Positions 57,367 through 64,000 of a DNA stretch of 64,000 bases are shown in pieces; the stretch's first letter is position 1; every line of letters begins with the position of its first letter. Under the pieces are notes generated by a model. It searched no databases, was not told the origin of the DNA, and worked only from the letters and a program-made list of their open reading frames with translations. A program made the translations under genes and the position numbers. Source of the DNA: Dactylorhiza incarnata (Eukaryota; Streptophyta; Magnoliopsida; Asparagales; Orchidaceae); contig JAWHQI010000166.1 of the NCBI GenBank assembly GCA_033032865.1, forward strand, positions 5,394,001 to 5,458,000, written 5' to 3'.

Positions 57367-58272
57367 GCAGGAAATCTGCTACTGTGGTGGGATCGCGGGA
57401 AAAGAAAGGAGGAACCCGCCATTTTCCACACAAGTTCGCCCCCTGCATCATCTTCCACCACCAGGAGGTGCTCCGGGGCTAATCTTCACGCCTATCTAGA
57501 GACCGAAGATCACCTCGGCCATCTTCATCATCCACAAGCTTCAAAAGGAAGGATCTCCACCTAGATCTCTGGATCATGCTTGGGAGTCATGTATTGAAGC
57601 TGAGCGAATCGTGACACGAAGAAGACGGGTCCATTGGGAGGCAGTGACAACTCTCCTCTACCCCGAATGTAGTTGCAGACCGAGCTTGGATGCGGATTGA
57701 CAACCCAGCGATTCCAACCGTGAATCTCAACGAGCCTTCGGATTCAGTCGAACTCTTACTCTCTTTCAAACTTGTAATGATATTATAGGCTAGATTCTTG
57801 TAGTTTTGGATGATATGCACAGTAATCTTTAATAACAATGTATATTTCATATTTTTATGAAACCATTTGGTTATTGTGTATTTGAGGCGCGCCACCAAAT
57901 CCACTCCATCCACCACTCCATCCGCTTTCCTTCTCAACCATCCGCCCTTGTGAAGTAGTGCGTTCAAGGCTTACCTTGTTTCCATCTCACCAAGCGAAGC
58001 TTTGCATAGCGGCATTGCATAGGAGTAGTTGTAGTTATTTTATTTTATTTTCCATAATCCAAACCAAATCTCCCGCATTCCATTCGATTAAAGGACTTCA
58101 ATCTCAAGTCCATCATCGATAGATAACTCCACCTTACTGTGTTCCTTTGAGATCGATACTTGGGGATTCACTCTCACATTTTATATTACTTGAACGATCG
58201 ATACACTGCCATTTCGTGCCGCAGTCTTGCTACCGCCTATCGCGCTGTGCTAAGATTTGCGCATCAAGTTTT

Positions 58273-58290
58273 TGGCGCCGTTGCCGGGGA
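58273..58290 (+). other. Primer binding site of element F (Asp-tRNA type)
   Basis: TGGCGCCGTTGCCGGGGA lies six bases after the LTR end. This sequence is the common Asp-tRNA-complementary site of many plant Ty3/gypsy (Athila/Tat branch) elements. Confidence 0.88.
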
Positions 58291-58495
58291 ACACAGTCGT
58301 GTGAGTTTCTGGAGAGGGAGTCGAGAGATAGAAGCCTTTTTCCATTTGTTTATACCATTTTCTTCATTGTTTTAGTTTTTCGATAGCTCTTTACTTATTT
58401 ACTTTTCGAAAGAAGGCATTCATATTTATTTTGTGCGTATAGTGTTTTTTTTGCAAAGAAATTTTATTTGTTGGTGAATTTTTCCCCGCTACACC

Positions 58496-59821
58496 ATGTA
58501 TTCTGCTTTCAATATCCGTTGTATATGGTGTGGAAATCATAATCATTCTAGTGATAAATGCCCCACTGGAGATAGTGAGCATAATTCTCGAGGCCCAGTA
58601 TATGGAGCACCGTTCTCTTACGGTACTCCATACACCGCACCCAAGCCTTATGGTCACTCTCCTTCACCCCATTTATCGTTTTTATATTCCTCCCCGGCTC
58701 CATCTGGACCCAGGAGTAATGGAAAACCGTGTCTGTGTTGTCATAGCACTGAACATGTGTTGAAAGATTGCGCAGAATTTCAGCGCCAGATGGAGGAGGA
58801 TGATGAAACTGATGTTCGTATCATTCTATCCACTTCTCATCTGGGTGCTCACTCTGATTCTGATGATATTTTCGCAGTACCACCTTGTCTATGGGGGACT
58901 ACTGCGGATATCTCCATCAGACTTTCAACTGATCGGTGCGACGATATGGTGGAGAATCCTCTCCTAGTGCATTCATCACTCCTTTTGGATTCACCCCCAG
59001 ATGAACCTGTGCACATTTTCTCTGATAATGTTATTACCTCTGCTCCTCCGCTTTCTTTGCAAGAACTCTCTGTGCCTATTTTCAGTGAGTTGGTGGATGA
59101 TGTTAGGCAGGAAGTACATTCGAAGCCTGAGGATGCGCCAAAGTGGGATGAGGATGTTATTCTCTCCATTGGGGAGTGTGACTCCTTGGAACACGATGAC
59201 ACACCAAGGTGCGATGAGGAGGAAACCCTTTCTGATAAGGAGGTTTACACTTCCTTATCAGATGAGGAGGTCCAACTCAACACTAAGGACATCGAGCCTT
59301 TGTACTCTCCTCGCTGCGACGCATATGATGCTAACAGTGAGCTATGCTCGGAGCCTGCTGGGAGTGAGACCGGGACCACTCCCCCAAAATTTGATTATTT
59401 ATGTCACTCTTCTCTTTTATTTCCTAACCCCCCTTCTTCAGTGTCTGAGCCTGTGCAGGTTAATTCTTCACAGAGACTCCAGGAGAATTCGGAGCATGTT
59501 GTTCATGCCAATGTGGTGAGCATCCACTTATGTGAGGAGGTTGATTCCCCCTCCATAGTGGAAGCTCCACTCATTGCCTTCTCCTCCTGCACCCGTCCTG
59601 AAGAAGACGATACCTTGCTGAGCAAGGACATATATTTTGGTGAGAATAGTGCGGAGGATTCCTCCTCCACTTCTTACTTTCTGCTTCCTCTACCTGTGAT
59701 GAGCAGGTATTATTATTTAGGTAGAGGAGTAAATGTTTTATCGTCGTATCGGTACCCGCTACCGACACGCATATTGGGACAGTTACCTGTGCACTTCCTA
59801 TTTCATACTCCCATCAGCTAG
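58496..59821 (+). CDS. Double zinc-knuckle acidic protein of element F
   Basis: An intact 441-codon ORF starting at ATG 58496, 205 bases after the primer site. Two exact CX2CX4HX4C knuckles sit at residues 9-22 (CIWCGNHNHSSDKC) and 79-92 (CLCCHSTEHVLKDC), separated by a Pro/Ser/Tyr-rich linker. The rest is acidic and Ser/Pro-rich. No protease or RT motif is present. Knuckles of this type bind nucleic acid in retroviral-type nucleocapsids, so a Gag-like or RNA-binding role is likely. The knuckles lie at the N-terminus, not at the end of a capsid as usual, and no capsid domain was recognised. It is the only long retroelement ORF in the window without an internal stop. Confidence 0.65.
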   Translation: MYSAFNIRCIWCGNHNHSSDKCPTGDSEHNSRGPVYGAPFSYGTPYTAPKPYGHSPSPHLSFLYSSPAPSGPRSNGKPCLCCHSTEHVLKDCAEFQRQMEEDDETDVRIILSTSHLGAHSDSDDIFAVPPCLWGTTADISIRLSTDRCDDMVENPLLVHSSLLLDSPPDEPVHIFSDNVITSAPPLSLQELSVPIFSELVDDVRQEVHSKPEDAPKWDEDVILSIGECDSLEHDDTPRCDEEETLSDKEVYTSLSDEEVQLNTKDIEPLYSPRCDAYDANSELCSEPAGSETGTTPPKFDYLCHSSLLFPNPPSSVSEPVQVNSSQRLQENSEHVVHANVVSIHLCEEVDSPSIVEAPLIAFSSCTRPEEDDTLLSKDIYFGENSAEDSSSTSYFLLPLPVMSRYYYLGRGVNVLSSYRYPLPTRILGQLPVHFLFHTPIS

Positions 59822-60282
59822 AACTCCTAAAGTGCTGAATAAGTCGTGCTGGGAAGACAGAAAACCCAGCAGTTATCTTGGTGTAGGAGTAGTTGATTTA
59901 AATTTTATCTTCGTAATTAGCGTCTTTATTTTTTTTTTCAAATTGCGAGCTTTATCTCTTGTATTTCTCCGTTTTCTTGTCCTTTCTAGATCGCACACTT
60001 TGCATTTCCCATTTCGATCAAATCATGAAAATTGGGAAATTTGGGGTTGATTTTTGCAATTGCACGATCGGATTGTTCGTGCGTGATCAAATCGCACGAC
60101 CGTGCGATTTTTATTTTTATAAAATGTCATCTTCTTCGATGGAATCGCACGCTGGCCCTAAACCCTCCCGTCGTGCGAGTCGCAAAAGTCGCCCTCCAGT
60201 GCGCGATTTCTCTTTCCCTTTCCATCTTCTCTTTCATTCTCTCTCTCATCGCCCTCCTTCCATAGCTCCCGAGTGAAGCTCC

Positions 60283-61585
60283 ATGGGTTTCAAGAAGGTA
60301 GTGAGCATGCTTCGCCGTGGTGGAGGAGCTTCATCTTCAAGATCCGATGATTCTGGTGGAGAGACAATGCTACAATTCGGGAGGTCGGAATTTTTGGAAA
60401 GGTACACTTTGTTGCGACAGAAAACATTTTTAGACCATCGTTTTCTTTCTGTCCCGGATCTTCAACGCGTGCACTAGGATGCGGCGGTGGCAAGGTTGCT
60501 CGACGTAGGATCATGGAGTAACCTATTTTCTATGGTTGCTCGACGTAGGATCATGGAGTAACCTATTTTCTATTACAGAGTTGGGCTACTGTGAGCTCAC
60601 GCTTGAGCTTCTCTCCACCTTCCGCATTCATGATCACGTCAGTGAAGAAACCGGAGAGCCCACGTTAGTCTCATTCCGTATGAAGGACCGTACCCACACT
60701 ATGGGTGTCGGCCAACTGGCAGTTTGCATAGGAATTTACACCCACGACGAACTCATGCAGACGGACATTATCAACCGTCCGAATGAGTTCCATGTGGGTG
60801 TATCCCCTTGCGAGTTCTGGCAGTCTGTTACGGGATGGGATCAGCAGTACGAGGCTCGTGCATCAAAGTCAACCAACATTATTTCCCCCGCACTCCGCTA
60901 TGTCCAGCATTTGATCGGGCATAGCATCAATGCCCGTGCCATGAGCCAGAATGTAGCAGGCTGGCAGGATCTCCTCTACCTTTACAGCATGCACGAAGGT
61001 GTGCCTCTCAATCTCGGACGAGTACTCGCTCAATATCTTCTTCGTCAAGCCCCCTACCTCCCTCTGAAGTCGATCGGAGGCTCACAGTACATCACTCGGA
61101 TTGCCAAAGGACTTGGCATATGGGATTCGCTGCCGCCCATGACAGTCGTCTCTAGGGGTTACCACATTTCTATTTCCATGATGATTGCATTCAAGCTCAT
61201 TCAGAAGGTGCGGCTTGGGGACAAATGGGGCTACCAAGTCCGCAAAGTTGGGCCAGGACATGTTGAGCGCGCTGTTCTTACCAATGCTGCCGAGGCTAGC
61301 ACCTCAGCTGGGACAAGTAGGCAGCCTCCTGATGTGCCCCACTCTGCTTCTCCTGCTGCTCAATGGCATGCCCCGTGGAAAAGCATCGAGCAGCAGTATC
61401 CGTAGTTCTACGATAGGTTTGTGCGCATGGAGGAAACCATGTCCATGCAGTATGAACTCTCCTCGCAGATTGGTGCACAATTTGGAGTCGTGCCTCCTGC
61501 TGCTCCAGCTCGGGCTTCCACCTCGCGATCTCGGCGGATGCATACTCCGCCTCCTCCGTTGCAGTCTCCTCCACCATCTCCATAG
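60283..61585 (+). pseudogene. ATHILA-ORF1-like protein of element F, disrupted by a 40-bp duplication
   Basis: The frame opens at ATG 60283 (MGFKKVVSMLRRGGG) and has a TAG at 60475. An exact 40-bp tandem duplication (60494-60533 and 60534-60573) shifts the frame. It then continues ITELGYCELTLELLSTFRIH, then VGQLAVCIGIYTHDEL, then SPALRYVQHLIGHSINARA, with a TAG at 61403 and a final stop at 61583. The ELTLE(L/F)LSTF block and the following arrangement match the plant 'ATHILA ORF-1'-type domain found in retrotransposon proteins of unknown function. The frame before and after the duplication is the same once the extra 40 bases are discounted. The tail is Ser/Pro/Ala-rich. Confidence 0.65.
60494..60573 (+). 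repeat. Exact 40-bp tandem duplication
   Basis: Two identical adjacent copies beginning GGTTGCTCGACGTAGGATCA. Forty is not a multiple of three, so it breaks the ORF. The perfect identity suggests a recent event. Confidence 0.95.
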
Positions 61586-63349
61586 TTTTTGCTCAGTCTC
61601 TCTTTCAGGATCTCTACTTTATTTTCTGTTTTCTTATTTTTTCTTTTTGCTCTGTACTTGATATTATTCTGCTGGGGCATCGTCCTCAGGGTGTGGTTGT
61701 GGACATCTCTTACTTGATTTGTATGATTATTGTATTGTTTGTCTATGCCGCATATTATTCTCTCAATTAATATCGGTGCTGGCAGTTTTGTTTTGGAGAT
61801 GTTGTTTTGCAGATAGGGCAACCTATTTGGCAGACATTTTCTTAGCTCTGATTCAAGATTAGCGCCAATCTTCCGGCATGCTCATTTCTGAGCATGGGGT
61901 AACCTCTCCTCCTAATTCTTTCTTTTGAATCTAGCATTATAATCTGTGATAATTAGATTTAAGTCTGCGGGAGAGTAGTCTTCGTTACCCACTTGCACGT
62001 GCACACAAGCACAGCATGCTAGAAGTTACAAAATTATTGTCTTATCTTTCATTCTCATAGCACACCGCATCACCCACTTGAGCGCGCACTTATCCATAGG
62101 CGTGTAACGACTCTAACTCATTTCTTTTGCGTGTTGGGAAAATCATTGTGCTGGCTTAAGATTGTGAGTCTGAGTAAAATGTTGACTTCTTTAGTGCTCC
62201 TAGTCGAGTGCTCGTGTTCCGCATAGAAATTTGTGTAGATTCAATTTCTTTTTATGCTTTTAGTTTATATCTTTCTATTAGCGTAGATATTGTTTACTAT
62301 TCTCAAAAATTTATGAATCCGGTACGAATCAAGCGGTTGCATAGGGATGTGTGTAGACATTCGTTAGCCTCGTATTGCTCGAGTCGGGAGGAGGGATAAT
62401 CTTTCACGGTGGCTAAGAACTTGCCCCAAGCGATTCTTGAAGCATGGGTATACGGTTAGTCAATCACGCGAATGTGATATAGGCCATCAGTTTTGGCCTA
62501 GTTGAACCTTTGTGCCCATTCCTATCGCCATATCCTCGCTAGCCCAGTTGTGCCTACCCGTTCTTTGATTCGGCATCACTTTTCTCTCACCAAAGCCTTA
62601 AAGCCAATCCTAATCGCATACCCAAATTTGAGCTCAAGTTTGTATATTATTTTCATGTTTGGGATGTTGATGCTGTGCTATATTTTTTGTGAAATTATGG
62701 ATGCGCTTCACTGCTCAATCAGCTGAAGTTGTTTTAAAAAGAAAAGAAGTAAAAAAATGAAGAGCTTTATGTTTACGATTGGGAATAGGCGGTGCACACA
62801 CCCATGTTATCAAGTCCAAGTCTGGGGGTGTGGTGTACCCGTGTTTTTGTGTGGTGCTTGAGGATAATTTTCTGTGCTAGCTCATTTGGGTTTGGTGTTT
62901 AAGCCCTCTTGTTTATCTTTGTTTACCTCACCTAAACCGAAGACCCATCTTAAACCTAAAGTCCTATTGATTCACGCATTTGAGTACATCGAGTACCGCA
63001 GAGAGAGTGCAAACGTGCAAGCTTATGGTCACCGACATCGATGGATTTCTTTGGAGGTTATCCCGAGCCCCGATCTTTAGCAATTCTTACCTCAGCGATC
63101 AGTCTACTTTCTTCCTATGCATGACCGGATGATTCACCGTGATTCAATTTTTGAGTAAATGTAATACATAAATACGCTCCTAAGAAAATTATAGACTAGT
63201 TTGTATAAATTAGAAAGTTCTTCTACTATGTTTCTATGTGCGCGAGCATGCGACTTCGCATGGTACTCCGCCCCAGCAATTTCTAAGCCAACATCATCCT
63301 TTTTCTCGTCCGCATAAGGGATGATTTGCTCTGGACGAGCAAATGGTTA
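61586..63349 (+). other. 3' non-coding part of element F
   Basis: There is no supported gene in about 1.76 kb. The stretch contains a second copy of the AGTCTGGGGGTGTG purine-rich motif at about 62819, half a kilobase upstream of the one next to the LTR. It could be a secondary polypurine tract. Confidence 0.6.
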
Positions 63350-63361
63350 AGTCTGGGGGTG

Positions 63362-64000
63362 TGATGAGTCCCATTTCTATACACTTTTATGGACTCATCC
63401 GGGCTAGTTTTCACTCTTTAGCACATTGTTTTCGAGCTATTATTGCTTATATTTCTCTTATGCTCATTTACGCACACTTACGTGCTCTGTGCTCTTTTTA
63501 GGCCCGTTTTGGTGTGCATTTGCGCTCTTTGTTGTTGGGGGTAAGCACATGGTGCTCCCCGACCCTTTCTCTGTGTTGGATTGTTGCTGGAGGAGTATTC
63601 CCAGCTTTATTGATGTTCTTGCTGGTGGTTGGATCACCCTATTTTACCCCAGAAATTATGTTTATTTGTATCGCACGGCCGTGCGTTTTCCTTGATGGAC
63701 GGACGACTGCGGTCGTGCGCCTTCTTCTGGGTAGAAAATGGTGATCTGACTTTTGTCGTGCGTTTTTACGCACGGGCAGCTGCCCGTGCGCGAAGGAAAC
63801 GCACGATCGCCTGTTTTGCCTGGTTTTCAGCCGATCTGAATTTGGTCGCGCATTTTTACGCACGTGCGGCTTCGCCCGTGCGCGAGTAAAACGCACGGGC
63901 GATGTTGCTTCTTCCGCAAGGCGCTGCTCTTTCTTTAATAACGCACGGCCAATGCACGAACGTGCGTGACATAAATTTCGCCGTTTTAGTATTTAAAGCA
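63362..64000 (+). repeat. 3' LTR of element F (cut by window end)
   Basis: It matches 56726 onward with a few percent differences, including a 7-base duplication (GTGCTCT) near 63484. The palindrome cluster is conserved. Confidence 0.9.

Larger units (their letters stand above)
56726..58266 (+). repeat. 5' LTR of element F
   Basis: 1541 bp from TGATGAGTCCC to GCGCATCA. It holds a dense cluster of CGTGCG/CGCACG palindromes (57020-57330). The TATA-like TATTTAAA at 57359 just after the cluster is a plausible LTR promoter. No gene is present. Confidence 0.88.
56726..64000 (+). mobile_element. LTR element F without reverse transcriptase (non-autonomous), 3' end outside window
   Basis: Direct repeats begin TGATGAGTCCCATTTC at 56726 and 63362. 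An Asp-tRNA type primer site follows the first, and a polypurine tract (AGTCTGGGGGTG, 63350-63361) precedes the second. The 5.1-kb interior carries two ORFs, neither of which shows protease, RT, RNase H or integrase motifs. It sits inside E's RNase H. The LTRs differ by only a few percent over the visible ~640 bases, so F is young. The primer site and ATHILA-ORF1-like protein suggest a gypsy (Tat/Athila branch) parasite that uses proteins from another element. Confidence 0.85.

Noticed and set aside
57262..57564. Protein-coding ORF in the F LTR
   Set aside because: It is not maintained as a gene-like unit and lies in the LTR promoter/leader region.

Overview
The window reads as intergenic plant DNA (an angiosperm; the species cannot be told) made almost entirely of transposable elements inserted into one another. 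I found no host protein gene, rRNA gene or functional tRNA gene. The evidence for a plant is the family mix: chromodomain (Tekay/Del-like) and Tat-like Ty3/gypsy elements, Sirevirus-like and other Ty1/copia elements, a BED-finger hAT transposon, primer sites for initiator Met-tRNA and Asp-tRNA, and ORFs of types found only in plant retrotransposons. Names such as 'element A' are mine.

Layout: (1) 1-13127, a Ty3/gypsy element (element 1). Its 5' LTR is cut by the window edge, and its 3' LTR is split by a complete minus-strand Ty1/copia element with 154-bp LTRs (element 2, 6775-11956). (2) 13128-15591, a relic LTR of the element-1 family and a degraded copia fragment. (3) 15592-18535, a hAT transposon with an exact 8-bp target duplication and a dead transposase. 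(4) 18958-47781, a Tat-like gypsy element on the minus strand (A) with an exact 5-bp duplication (GTAAG). A carries an antisense ORF and an 18-copy array of ~93-bp repeats between integrase and 3' LTR. Its gag is split at 26501/46648 by a long-LTR Tekay-like element (B, duplication TAGCG). B's 5' LTR is split by a Sirevirus-like copia (D), and D appears to have hosted a second copy of B's family (C, opposite strand). One large deletion, from B pol into C RNase H, with ~29 bp of templated filler, explains the present B-C-D-B order. (5) 47787-50666, a 25-bp minisatellite and a plant retrotransposon ORF split by a 793-bp element with long terminal inverted repeats. (6) 50667-56725, a second Sirevirus copy (E, plus strand) with a tRNA-derived SINE in its integrase and an 856-bp internal deletion. 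(7) 56726-64000, a younger LTR element (F) without reverse transcriptase, inserted in E's RNase H. It carries a double zinc-knuckle protein and an ATHILA-ORF1-like protein; its 3' LTR runs off the window.

All the polyproteins are broken, but in different ways. Element 1 has eight stops and no frameshift. Element 2 has only two stops. A has lost the reverse transcriptase active site. D and E have frameshifts that differ between the two copies. F's first ORF is intact, and its second carries an exact 40-bp tandem duplication. The features of most interest are the four-level nest and its deletion scar, the satellite-like array and antisense ORF of A, the extra ORF of Sirevirus D, and the RT-less element F.
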